Source: Stagnihabitans sp038231775 (lineage in GTDB: Bacteria; Pseudomonadota; Alphaproteobacteria; Rhodobacterales; Rhodobacteraceae). From it: 24,355 bases of DNA. The notes beneath the pieces are model-generated. The model saw only the letters and a list, made by a program, of their open reading frames with translations, was not told the origin of the DNA and searched no databases. The translations under genes and the position numbers were made by a program. This document shows positions 6,511-14,506 of the stretch, piece by piece (position 1 is the stretch's first letter; each line of letters begins with the position of its first letter). Location of the stretch: positions 1 to 24,355 of the forward strand of contig JBBRKS010000049.1 of NCBI GenBank assembly GCA_038231775.1, in the 5' to 3' direction.

Positions 6511-7667
6511 AGCTTGGCCAGCAGATCGGCGGTGGGCCAGCCGTCGGCGGGCAGGCCAAGACGCTGCTGTTCGGCCTGCACGGCCTTACGGGTGGCAGCG
6601 CCGAGGACGCCGTCAATCTTGCCCACATCATAGCCGCGCTTGTTCAGGTTTTTCTGCAAGCTGGTCATCTGTTCAGGACTTAGCGCAGGATCAGGGTGGC
6701 CCGCATCACACGGCCCCGCGCCCTGGATGCGTGAGGCGAAATAGGCGGCGGTGGTCACGTAAACAAAGCTTTTGTTCCATTCGAACAGTACCTTGTAGTT
6801 CGGATAGACCAGAAACGCCGGCCCCTTGCGCCCCTGCGGCAACAAAAGTGAGGCGGGCAGGCTGGCGAGTTTTCCGGCTTTGGGCGTCACCCCCATCGCC
6901 TGCCATTGCGAAGCGGGCAATTCGGTTGCGATGCCAGATTGCGACCAATCCAGATTGGCAGGCACCGTGACCTCTTGAATCCAAGGCTCACCCGCGCGCC
7001 AACCGTAAAATTGCAGCATATGGGCGGCAGACAGAATTGCATCGGCGGCAGAGGTTTTCAGGGTGATCTTGCCGTCCCCGTCACCGTCCTCACCACGTTC
7101 CAGAATGTCGCGCGGCAGCATCTGAACCATGCCGATTTCGCCCGCCCACGCGCCTTGGGTCTTGCCGGGGTTGAAATCACCCTTCGCGGTCAAGGCGATG
7201 GCGGCAAGGACCTGGGGTTGGAAAATATCAGGGCGGCGGCAATCATGGGCCAGCGTCACCAGCGCATTGCGGGTGTCAAAATCGCCCTGCACCTGACCAA
7301 AGTCCGTCTCGAACGCCCAGAAGGCAAGGATGATCCCGCGCGATACTCCGAATTTCTGCTCTGCCGCTTTGAAGGCTGCGTCGTATTTCTTGGAGTAGAT
7401 TGCCGCGTTCTGGACGCGGCTTTTTGAAATCAGCGCTTGGCTGAAATCTAAAAAGGTCTTGCGGAAAAACCCCTGCCCCCGGTCGGATTTTATCACGGCG
7501 GGGTCAAGCTGGGCGTCATCGAGAAAGGCGTGGATGGCGCTGTCGGGCAGGCCTTGCGCCGATGCCTCAACCGTCATGTCGTGCAGAAAGGTCCGCAAAT
7601 CGCCGCCGCACGGGGCAGCATTGACGGGGGTGGCAAGGGCCAAAAGGGCGATAAGGGGCAGCCGCAT
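6507..7667 (-). CDS. MltB-type lytic murein transglycosylase with peptidoglycan-binding domain
   Basis: The enzyme cleaves the MurNAc-GlcNAc bond in the periplasm, forming 1,6-anhydro-muropeptides. From the ATG at 7667 the protein has 386 residues: a signal peptide (MRLPLIALLALATPVNA, cleavage near residue 18), then an SLT_2 domain with the catalytic Glu in FWAFETDFG (E120), GAWAGEIGMVQMLP and DAILSAAHMLQFYGW. A PG_binding_1 domain follows at about 325-386 (LQKNLNKRGYDVGKIDGVLG). GGAGG-like GGAGG sits 6 bases before the ATG, which decides this start; the frame stays open upstream without meaning. The mature protein begins near a Cys (residue 20), but no proper lipobox is present, so it is probably soluble. 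It is the first gene of a two-gene unit with the MOSC gene. Confidence 0.92.
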   Translation of the reverse strand: MRLPLIALLALATPVNAAPCGGDLRTFLHDMTVEASAQGLPDSAIHAFLDDAQLDPAVIKSDRGQGFFRKTFLDFSQALISKSRVQNAAIYSKKYDAAFKAAEQKFGVSRGIILAFWAFETDFGQVQGDFDTRNALVTLAHDCRRPDIFQPQVLAAIALTAKGDFNPGKTQGAWAGEIGMVQMLPRDILERGEDGDGDGKITLKTSAADAILSAAHMLQFYGWRAGEPWIQEVTVPANLDWSQSGIATELPASQWQAMGVTPKAGKLASLPASLLLPQGRKGPAFLVYPNYKVLFEWNKSFVYVTTAAYFASRIQGAGPCDAGHPDPALSPEQMTSLQKNLNKRGYDVGKIDGVLGAATRKAVQAEQQRLGLPADGWPTADLLAKL

Positions 7668-7843
7668 GAATCCTCCGGGGCAAGACGCCAATGTTCGGCC
7701 GGACCCTAGCCGATTGCAGCACCTTTGGGAATCACCGGCATCATGTGGCAGCGAAGTCACGCCATCTGCACAAAACAGCCACACTCTTCTGTTAACTTGT
7801 TTTTCAGACGCGTGCCGCCAAACTGGACAGATCGGAGGCGAAG

Positions 7844-8194
7844 ATGCTGGAGTTTTTGTCAAAAGAAGTACGCGAAGGGCTGGAAACCGCCCGCAAGACC
7901 AAAGAGCGGCGCAAGTCGCGCTTGCGCGTTCAGGTTGGCGAGGCGGTCTTTCCGGTGCTGCGCTTTTGGCACGACGGCTTTGTGCTGGACGGCGCCCTTG
8001 CTCCGCGCCTGCGTGGGCTGGTCGATGTCTATGATGGCAGCCGCCATGTGTTTCAGTGCCTGATCGTCGCCTCGACGGTCGAGGGCGACGAAATCACCTG
8101 TGACTTCAAGCGGTTGACCCATGTGACCGACAAGGCACCCTTGGATTTCTGGTTGGACCCGACCCTGCCCGTCGGGTTCCTGCCCAGAGGGTAA
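7844..8194 (+). CDS. Conserved hypothetical protein, 116 residues
   Basis: I do not recognise this protein with confidence. It starts with an amphipathic, strongly charged helix (LEFLSKEVREGLETARKTKERRKSRLR, in two blocks over residues 2-28). A beta-rich part follows (VQVGEAVFPVLRFWHDGFVL, VDVYDGSRHVFQCLIV, GDEITCDFKRLTHV). The basic RKSRLRVQV entry into a beta barrel recalls PilZ-type c-di-GMP modules, but the usual D/NxSxxG motif is missing, so this is only a suggestion. GGAGG 5-6 bases before the ATG and GC-rich third positions support a real gene. It diverges from the lytic transglycosylase across 176 bases. Its stop is four bases from the convergent C-S lyase stop, with no visible terminator between them. 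Confidence 0.72.
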   Translation: MLEFLSKEVREGLETARKTKERRKSRLRVQVGEAVFPVLRFWHDGFVLDGALAPRLRGLVDVYDGSRHVFQCLIVASTVEGDEITCDFKRLTHVTDKAPLDFWLDPTLPVGFLPRG

Positions 8195-8198
8195 GCGG

Positions 8199-9368
8199 TC
8201 ACTGCAGGTCCTTGAACGCCTCTGCCAGACGCGCCACGGCCAGCACAATCTGCGCATGCGGCATGGCGATGTTGAAGCGCAGGCTGGTGCCGCCACCGGT
8301 TCCGAACGCGTCGCCATGGTTGACAGCGATTCGCGCAGCCTTCTCGACCCGGGCGGTGAATTCTGCCGGGGCCATCCCGGTTCCGCTGAAATCAACCCAA
8401 GCCAGATAGGTCGCCTGCAACGGCATCGACCTGACCCCCGGAATTGCATTCACGCCCGCATCAAAGGTCTGGCGGTTGCGCTCCAGATAGGCGGTCAGCG
8501 CATCAACCCAAACCGCCCCCTCGGGCGAATAGGCGGCAGTCGCCATGTGCATGCCGAACGAGTTTGGCGAGATGCCCATCTTGTTCATCGTATCGGCAAA
8601 CTTCTGGTGCAAAACCGGGTCGGCAATGATCACGTTGCCGATATGCGCACCGGCGATGTTGAAGGTCTTGGTAGCGGCGGTCATCATCACCAGACGGTCC
8701 TGAATGCCCGCCACATTGGCCATGACGTGATGCGTTTGGCCCGGCATCACAAGGTCATGGTGAATCTCGTCCGAGACCAGAATCAGATCGTGGCGGATGC
8801 AGAAATCGGCGACGCCTTGCAGTTCCTCCAGCGTCCAGACCCGGCCACCGGGGTTGTGGGGCGAACACAGGATGAACATCTTTTCCGCCCCGGTCATCTG
8901 CGCATCCCAGGCGGCAAAGTCCATCACGTGCTGGCCGGCCACGACCGCCAGCGGGCATTCAACCACATTGCGACCACTGGCTTTGATGACGCGGGCAAAG
9001 GCGTGATAAACCGGCGTGGTCAGCACCACGCCATCTCCCGGCTGGGTAAACGCATCCAGACACAACGAGGTGCCATTGACCAGACCGTGAGTCGTGAACA
9101 CGCTTTTGGGGTCAACCGTCCAGTTATGGCGGGTCTGCATCCACCAGCCGATTGCCGCCAGATAGGCGCGGTCGTCGCCGAAATAGCCATAGATGCCATG
9201 CGCAAACATATGTTCCAACGCGGTCTGCACGCAAGCTGGCGGGCGGAAATCCATGTCGGCCACCCACATCGCAAGACCCCCATCGGCCGGAACGCCGAAC
9301 ATAGGCTCCATCGCGTCCCACTTGACCGAGTGGGTGCCGATGCGGTTGATGACAGTGTCGAAGTCCAT
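8199..9368 (-). CDS. MalY/PatB-family PLP-dependent C-S lyase (aminotransferase class I/II)
   Basis: This 389-residue fold-type I PLP enzyme probably cleaves cystathionine or cysteine-S-conjugates to pyruvate, ammonia and a thiol. The sequence shows the family start VKWD with MWVADMDF (34-41), GYFGDD (61-66), the SPHNPGGRVW loop (169-178), VSDEIHHDLVMPG with the pyridine-nitrogen Asp at 200, and ATKTFNIAG with the Schiff-base Lys at 234. LRFN near the C-terminus supplies the carboxylate-binding Arg. AAAGGA lies about 8 bases upstream of the ATG. The gene is monocistronic and divergent from the deformylase operon. MalY itself also modulates a maltose regulator in E. coli, but nothing here suggests that role. 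Cystathionine beta-lyase activity is the best guess. Confidence 0.9.
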   Translation of the reverse strand: MDFDTVINRIGTHSVKWDAMEPMFGVPADGGLAMWVADMDFRPPACVQTALEHMFAHGIYGYFGDDRAYLAAIGWWMQTRHNWTVDPKSVFTTHGLVNGTSLCLDAFTQPGDGVVLTTPVYHAFARVIKASGRNVVECPLAVVAGQHVMDFAAWDAQMTGAEKMFILCSPHNPGGRVWTLEELQGVADFCIRHDLILVSDEIHHDLVMPGQTHHVMANVAGIQDRLVMMTAATKTFNIAGAHIGNVIIADPVLHQKFADTMNKMGISPNSFGMHMATAAYSPEGAVWVDALTAYLERNRQTFDAGVNAIPGVRSMPLQATYLAWVDFSGTGMAPAEFTARVEKAARIAVNHGDAFGTGGGTSLRFNIAMPHAQIVLAVARLAEAFKDLQ

Positions 9369-9438
9369 GGCGCAGTCCTTTCAAAGTCCGTTGTTCCGGA
9401 TACTACAAGGTTATCGGGAAGTCATCCTGATTTCGTTT

Positions 9439-9454
9439 ATGATCTTGGTATCAT
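9439..9454. promoter_or_regulatory. Inverted repeat between the C-S lyase gene and def (possible operator)
   Basis: ATGAT-CTTGGT-ATCAT forms a perfect 5-base inverted repeat in an A/T-rich patch of the divergent 171-base gap. It lies about 70 bases from the C-S lyase start and about 85 from def. This may be a promoter or regulator site; the regulator is unknown. Confidence 0.2.
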
Positions 9455-9504
9455 ATTCCGCGTTTGGCGTTCTGACAGAACATCTTCCCCGCCTATCGCC
9501 CCCC

Positions 9505-9533
9505 TTGCGCGAAACCCGGCCAAACCGTAAATC
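9505..9533 (+). promoter_or_regulatory. Candidate promoter of the def-fmt operon, possibly leaderless
   Basis: TTGCGC (9505-9510), a 17-base spacer and TAAATC (9528-9533) fit a sigma-70-type promoter. The start codon of the first deformylase begins 7 bases after the -10, where transcription would start. No Shine-Dalgarno sequence precedes this ATG (CCTAGGC only), which agrees with a leaderless message. Confidence 0.4.
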
Positions 9534-9539
9534 CTAGGC

Positions 9540-10097
9540 ATGATCCGCCCTATCCTGATCCACCCCGACCCGCGCCTCAAGAAGCTTTGCGACCCCGTTC
9601 GCGACGTGACGGGGGATTTGCTGAAATTGGCCCGCGACATGCTGGAAACCATGTATGACGCGCCCGGAATCGGGCTGGCAGCGCCGCAGGTTGGCGTGAC
9701 CAAACGGCTGATCGTGATGGATTGCATGAAAGTCCCCGACTCGCCGCGCCCCCTGATGCTGTTCAACCCGGTCGTGGTGTGGAGTTCGTCAGAGCTTTCG
9801 ACCTATGAAGAGGGCTGCCTGTCGATCCCCGAACAATATGCCGACGTGGAACGGCCCGACACCGTGACGGTCACCTGGATGGATGAAACCGGTGCCGCGC
9901 GTGAGGAAACCTTCAGCGGCCTGTGGGCGACCTGCGTTCAGCACGAGATTGACCATCTGAACGGCAAGCTGTTCATTGATTATCTCGGCATGATGAAGCG
10001 CCAGATGATCACCCGGAAGATGGAAAAACTAAAGCGCGAAATGGCGCGGAGTGAGTCTCGGGGTGAGTCTCGCGGTGAGTTTCGGGGTGACAGATGA
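9540..10097 (+). CDS. def: Peptide deformylase (first of three)
   Basis: It removes the formyl group from the N-terminal methionine of new proteins, a metal-dependent reaction at the ribosome exit. All three family motifs are intact: GIGLAAPQ (43-50), EGCLSIP (91-97, metal ligand Cys93) and HEIDH (135-139, with His ligands and catalytic Glu136). At 185 residues it is a full-length type I enzyme. The C-terminus ends in a small repeat, SESRGESRGEFRGDR, encoded by three 12-base tandem units (10051-10086), beyond the usual lysine-rich helix. The gene overlaps the second deformylase gene by four bases (ATGA). This copy is the best candidate for the essential housekeeping deformylase. Confidence 0.97.
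   Translation: MIRPILIHPDPRLKKLCDPVRDVTGDLLKLARDMLETMYDAPGIGLAAPQVGVTKRLIVMDCMKVPDSPRPLMLFNPVVVWSSSELSTYEEGCLSIPEQYADVERPDTVTVTWMDETGAAREETFSGLWATCVQHEIDHLNGKLFIDYLGMMKRQMITRKMEKLKREMARSESRGESRGEFRGDR
10051..10086 (+). repeat. Three 12-base tandem units at the 3' end of def
   Basis: GTGAGTCTCGGG, GTGAGTCTCGCG and GTGAGTTTCGGG follow each other without a gap and encode the GESR/GEFR units of the deformylase tail. The unit length is a multiple of three, so copy-number change would keep the frame and the overlap with the next gene. Confidence 0.8.
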
Positions 10098-10594
10098 AGC
10101 TCCCTATCCTGCGCTGGCCGGACGCGGTGCTAAGCACAGTTGCTGTTGCGGCCAGCGTCGATGATGCGACCCTGACTTTGGCGCGCGATATGCTGGACAC
10201 GATGTATGACGCCAACGGGCGCGGTCTGGCAGCGCCGCAGGTTGGCGTGCTGGCGCGGGTCTTCGTGATGGATGCGGCGTGGAAGACCGGTTCGCCTGCG
10301 CCCGAATCCTTCATCAACCCGGAAATCCTGTGGCGTTCGGCTGAGATGGCGGTGGGGCCGGAAGGCTGCCTGTCCATCCCCGGCGTGGTGGCCGACGTGT
10401 CGCGCCACAGCCAGATCATCCTGCGTTGGGTGATGCAGGACGGCTCGCATCAGGCAGAAAAGCTGACGGGGTTCCGGGCGATCTGCGCCCAGCATGAAAT
10501 CGACCATCTTGACGGGATTGTCACCCTGAACCACCTGTCGCCCGATGCCCGCGCAGAAGCCGAGGCGGTTCTGGCTGCGGCGGTTTTGGCATGA
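10094..10594 (+). CDS. Peptide deformylase homologue (second of three)
   Basis: The 166-residue protein retains the metal site and catalytic residue: GRGLAAPQ (42-49), EGCLSIP (90-96, Cys92) and HEIDH (134-138, Glu135). Motif I carries Arg instead of the usual Ile at position 43, next to the substrate pocket. The C-terminal basic helix is replaced by a short Ala/Glu-rich end, so ribosome docking may differ. It should be active or close to it, possibly on a different protein subset or metal. Translation is coupled on both sides: it starts within the stop of the first copy, and its stop overlaps the start of the third (10591-10594). Confidence 0.9.
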   Translation: MKLPILRWPDAVLSTVAVAASVDDATLTLARDMLDTMYDANGRGLAAPQVGVLARVFVMDAAWKTGSPAPESFINPEILWRSAEMAVGPEGCLSIPGVVADVSRHSQIILRWVMQDGSHQAEKLTGFRAICAQHEIDHLDGIVTLNHLSPDARAEAEAVLAAAVLA

Positions 10595-11091
10595 TCCGCC
10601 CTTGCGTGCCGTGGCCGAACCAGATCTTGCGCAGCGTGGCGGCAGACGTGGCCGTGATCACGCCCGAAATCAGGGCAATCTGGGCGGACATGGTTGATAC
10701 GATGGACGCCATGCCGGGCTACGGCCTTGCTGCCGTGCAGATCGGCGTTGGGCTGCGGTTGGCCGTCGTTGACGCATCGGATACGCGGCACAAGGCGGTG
10801 CTGATGGCTAATCCGGTTGTCCTGCACGCCTCGGACCAGATGCGCACCCATCAAGAGGCCAGCCCCAACCTGCCCGGCGTATCCGCCATCGTTTCGCGCC
10901 CGCGCGCCGTGACCGTGCGCTATCTGAACGCGGCGGGTGAGACCGAAGACCGCGATTTCGTTCACATCTGGGCCGCCTCGGCGCAGCATCAGATCGACCA
11001 TCTGGCGGGCAAGATGTATTTTGACCACCTGTCCGTGCTGAAACGGTCGATGCTGATCGCAAAAGCCGACAAGCTGCGGAGGCGCGGGTGA
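10591..11091 (+). CDS. Degenerate peptide-deformylase-like protein (third of three)
   Basis: Overall length (166 residues) and fold-defining sequence follow the deformylase family, but the active site is broken. Motif I reads GYGLAAVQ (43-50, Pro to Val). Motif II reads EASPNLP (89-95), replacing the metal-binding Cys by Ser91. Motif III reads HQIDH (133-137), replacing the catalytic Glu by Gln134. Both metal-binding His residues remain. Hydrolysis of formyl-Met is therefore unlikely. The reading frame is intact and overlaps both neighbours by four bases, so it is a kept gene rather than a decaying one. A regulatory, ribosome-binding or formyl-peptide-binding role is possible. GGAGG for fmt lies inside its last codons. 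Confidence 0.9.
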   Translation: MIRPCVPWPNQILRSVAADVAVITPEIRAIWADMVDTMDAMPGYGLAAVQIGVGLRLAVVDASDTRHKAVLMANPVVLHASDQMRTHQEASPNLPGVSAIVSRPRAVTVRYLNAAGETEDRDFVHIWAASAQHQIDHLAGKMYFDHLSVLKRSMLIAKADKLRRRG

Positions 11092-11984
11092 GGGTCGTCT
11101 TCATGGGCACGCCCCAGTTTTCGGTGCCGATCTTGCAAGCAATTGCTGCGCAGCATGAAATTGCCGCAGCCTACACCCAACCGCCACGCCCCGCCGGTCG
11201 CGGCAAGGCTGACCGGAAAAGCGCTGTGCAGGACTGCGCCGAAAAACTTGGTATTCCAATATTTTACCCATCTTCGCTGCGCAGCGAACAGGCGCAGCAA
11301 GACTTCGCTTCGCTGCGCAGCGACGTGGCCGTTGTGGTGGCCTATGGGCTGATCCTGCCGCCGCCGGTTTTGTCCGCGCCCCTGCACGGCTGCCTGAACA
11401 TCCACGCGTCTTTGCTGCCACGCTGGCGGGGGGCGGCACCGATTCACCGGGCGATCATGGCGGGGGATAAGGTGAGCGGTGTGTGCATCATGCAGATGGA
11501 GGCTGGGCTGGACACCGGACCCGTTCTTTTGCGGCACTCCACGCCGATCGGTGACGAGGAGACGACCGCCGACCTGCACGACCGACTTTCGGCGATGGGC
11601 GCTGACCTGATCGTGCAAGCGCTGGACCAATTGAACGGTCTGGTGCCCCAACCGCAGCCCGAAACCGGCGTGACCTATGCCACCAAGATCGACAAGTCCG
11701 AGGCGCGGGTTGATTGGACCCGCCCCGCCGCCGAGGTTGACCGCATGATCCGCGGCCTGTCGCCCTTTCCCGGTGCGTGGTGTCAGGTCGGTGGCGAACG
11801 CCTGAAACTGCTGCGCTCACGCCTTACCCAAGACGATGGCGCGCCCGGGCAAGTGCTGCACGGCCTGACCATCGCCTGCGGCCAAGGTGCGATTGAGGTG
11901 ACCGAGGCCCAGCGCGAAGGCAGACGCCCGACCTCTGCCAACGACCTTCTGCGCGGCTTTGCCCTGCCCGACCGTCTGACCTGA
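11088..11984 (+). CDS. fmt: Methionyl-tRNA formyltransferase
   Basis: It formylates Met-tRNAfMet with 10-formyl-THF, providing the substrate group that the upstream deformylases remove. The N-terminal formyltransferase domain holds NIHASLLPRWRGAAPI (104-119, with Asn104 and His106) and AGLDTGP (139-145, with Asp142). The C-terminal OB-like tRNA-binding domain begins near 205 (TYATKIDKSEARVDW). The 298-residue length is near the family norm. The GTG at 11088 is chosen because the family begins MRVVFMGTP and GGAGG lies six bases upstream. It overlaps the third deformylase gene (GTGA). Two copies of a 16-base palindromic sequence are embedded at codons for SLRSE and SLRSD (11272-11323). Confidence 0.97.
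   Translation: MRVVFMGTPQFSVPILQAIAAQHEIAAAYTQPPRPAGRGKADRKSAVQDCAEKLGIPIFYPSSLRSEQAQQDFASLRSDVAVVVAYGLILPPPVLSAPLHGCLNIHASLLPRWRGAAPIHRAIMAGDKVSGVCIMQMEAGLDTGPVLLRHSTPIGDEETTADLHDRLSAMGADLIVQALDQLNGLVPQPQPETGVTYATKIDKSEARVDWTRPAAEVDRMIRGLSPFPGAWCQVGGERLKLLRSRLTQDDGAPGQVLHGLTIACGQGAIEVTEAQREGRRPTSANDLLRGFALPDRLT
11272..11323 (+). repeat. Pair of palindromic 16-base repeats inside fmt
   Basis: CTTCGCTGCGCAGCGA occurs at 11272-11287 and again at 11308-11323, 36 bases apart and in the same frame. Each contains the perfect palindrome CGCTGCGCAGCG. At the first copy the palindrome extends to TTCGCTGCGCAGCGAA. Confidence 0.75.
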
Positions 11985-12038
11985 TCCTGTCAGCTTTTGT
12001 CAGCAGACCTGCGCTATCAGTGTCCGCAGAGGTGCATC

Positions 12039-12458
12039 ATGCAGGAAGAAGGCTATTGGGCCATCACAGCATCCGCCGACCATGCCGCGCGCGGCAAGGC
12101 AGAGGGCATCGTGCAGGCCAACCACGGCAAGAACGGGCCCTTGCGCCGGATGCAGCCGGGTGACGGTGTGGTGATCTATTCACCCCGCACGAGCTATCAC
12201 GACGGCCCGGCTTTGCAGGCTTTCACCCTGATCGGGCGGATTGCCGATGGCACAGTCTTTGAACATGCCGTCGCAGACCGCCTGATGTGGCGCCGTCCGG
12301 TGGATTGGCAAGACGGCCGGATTGCCCTGATCCGCCCGATGCTGGACCAGTTGGACATCACACGCGGTGTGACCGCCTGGGGCATGGCGTTTCGCTATGG
12401 CCTGACGCAGCTGAGCCGGGCCGACTTTGCCCTGATCGCCCGTGCGATGGTCGCCTAG
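12039..12458 (+). CDS. UPF0310/EVE-domain protein
   Basis: This is a 139-residue protein made of one EVE (PUA-like) domain: GYWAITASADHAARGKAEGI, then HGKNGPLRRMQPGDGVVIYSP, which is the family hallmark. EVE domains are thought to bind modified bases in DNA or RNA; the partner here is unknown. I chose the ATG at 12039, preceded by AGAGG about 8 bases upstream, because it gives the usual UPF0310 length. An ATG 42 bases earlier adds unconserved residues. The gene is 54 bases after fmt on the same strand, so it may be read from the def-fmt transcript. It ends before a hairpin repeat. Confidence 0.9.
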   Translation: MQEEGYWAITASADHAARGKAEGIVQANHGKNGPLRRMQPGDGVVIYSPRTSYHDGPALQAFTLIGRIADGTVFEHAVADRLMWRRPVDWQDGRIALIRPMLDQLDITRGVTAWGMAFRYGLTQLSRADFALIARAMVA

Positions 12459-12474
12459 CTTTTCGGCACCAAGG

Positions 12475-12495
12475 CCGGGGGTTTCACACCCCCGG
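12475..12495. terminator. Hairpin between the convergent EVE and oppF genes
   Basis: CCGGGGG-TTTCACA-CCCCCGG is a perfect 7-pair stem between the two convergent stop codons. There is no long T run on either side, so it may be a two-way or Rho-assisted stop. It forms the hairpin part of repeat copy C. Confidence 0.5.
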
Positions 12496-12530
12496 ACCCC
12501 AGTGGAATATTTGGACCTGGATGAAATGAC
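12475..12530 (+). repeat. Intergenic G/C-hairpin + TATTT repeat, copy C
   Basis: The hairpin is followed by ACCCCAGTGGAATATTTGG then ACCTGGATGAAATGA. The tail GGA(A/T)TATTTGGACCTG(A/G)ATGAAA is shared with copy A, 11.7 kb away. The copy directly follows the EVE gene and points the same way. Confidence 0.65.
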
Positions 12531-12557
12531 ATTGCGGGGTTCGGCCCTTGCCTGATG

Positions 12558-13537
12558 TCAGTTTTCATCGGGGCCGGGAAAGTGGCAGGCCACGGCATTG
12601 ACTCCGCCAGACAGCAGCGGGGCTTCGGCAACGCAGCGCGGTTGGGCCCGCCTGCAGCGCGTGCGAAACACGCAGCCCGAAGGCGGGTTCATCGGCGAGG
12701 GCAAATCACCGTCCAGCGCTATCATCTTCTTGGCACGTTCCGCCGCCGGGTTCGGGATCGGCACCGCCGACAGCAGCGCCTGCGTGTAGGGATGCTGCGG
12801 GGCCGCGAACAGGGCGCGCTTGGTGGCATCCTCCATCACCTTGCCAAGATACATCACCATGACCCGGTCAGAGATGTGTTTGACCACCGACAGATCATGC
12901 GCGATGAAGATCATTGACAGCCCAAGGTCGCGGCGCAACTCGGCCAGCAGGTTGATCACCTGCGCCTGAATCGAGACATCGAGGGCCGAAACCGGCTCGT
13001 CACAGATCAGCAGTTTCGGTTCGACAATCAAGGCGCGGGCGATGCCGATGCGCTGACACTGACCACCCGAAAACTCATGCGGATAGCGGTTGATCTGGTT
13101 GGGCAGCAGGCCGACCCGGTCCATCATCAACTGCACGCGGGCCTTGACCTCGGCGGTTGGCAGGGCCGGGAAATGGGTGCGCAGGGGTTCGGCGATGATC
13201 TGGCCAACCGTCATGCGCGGATCAAGGCTGGCGAAAGGGTCCTGGAACACCATCTGAATGTCGGCGCGCCGCACTAGCATCGGGTTCGGCGACAGGGCCA
13301 AAAGGTCAGTGCCCTGCCACAGCACCTTGCCCGTCGCTGGCAGCATCCGGATCAAAGCGCGGGCGAGGGTGGATTTGCCAGACCCGCTTTCCCCCACAAT
13401 CCCCAGGGTTTCACCGGGTTGCAGCGCAAAGTTGACGCCCTTCACCGCTTGCAGGTGCTTTGGCTTTGTCCACGGCAGGTCGCCTTCTCCCCGCAGGGTA
13501 AAGGTCACCGACAGGTCAATCGCCTCAATCAGCGCGG

Positions 13538-13541
<4 letters not shown>
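12558..13541 (-). CDS. oppF: Oligopeptide ABC transporter ATP-binding protein OppF
   Basis: This is one of two ATPases that power peptide uptake across the inner membrane. The 327 residues show Walker A GESGSGKST (50-58), Q-loop MVFQDPFASLDP, signature FSGGQCQRIGIARAL (157-171), Walker B LLICDEPVSALD (177-188), the switch His in IFIAHDLSVV, and the C-terminal oligopeptide-transporter extension with PHPYT-type QHPYTQALLSAVP. The extension carries clustered cysteines (GCVFRTRC, PRC, ACHFPGP) that in relatives can hold an iron-sulfur cluster. It starts with an ATGA overlap on oppD and is the last gene of the oppABCDF operon. Confidence 0.95.

Positions 13542-14506
<965 letters not shown>

Noticed and set aside
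8256..9530. Open frame of about 424 codons on the plus strand
   Set aside because: It is antisense to the MalY/PatB-type gene, whose PLP-lysine and other motifs are intact; the plus-strand translation shows no family features.
10591..11091. Third deformylase as a pseudogene
   Set aside because: The frame is intact, of normal length and coupled to both neighbours, so I treat it as a functional but catalytically altered gene.
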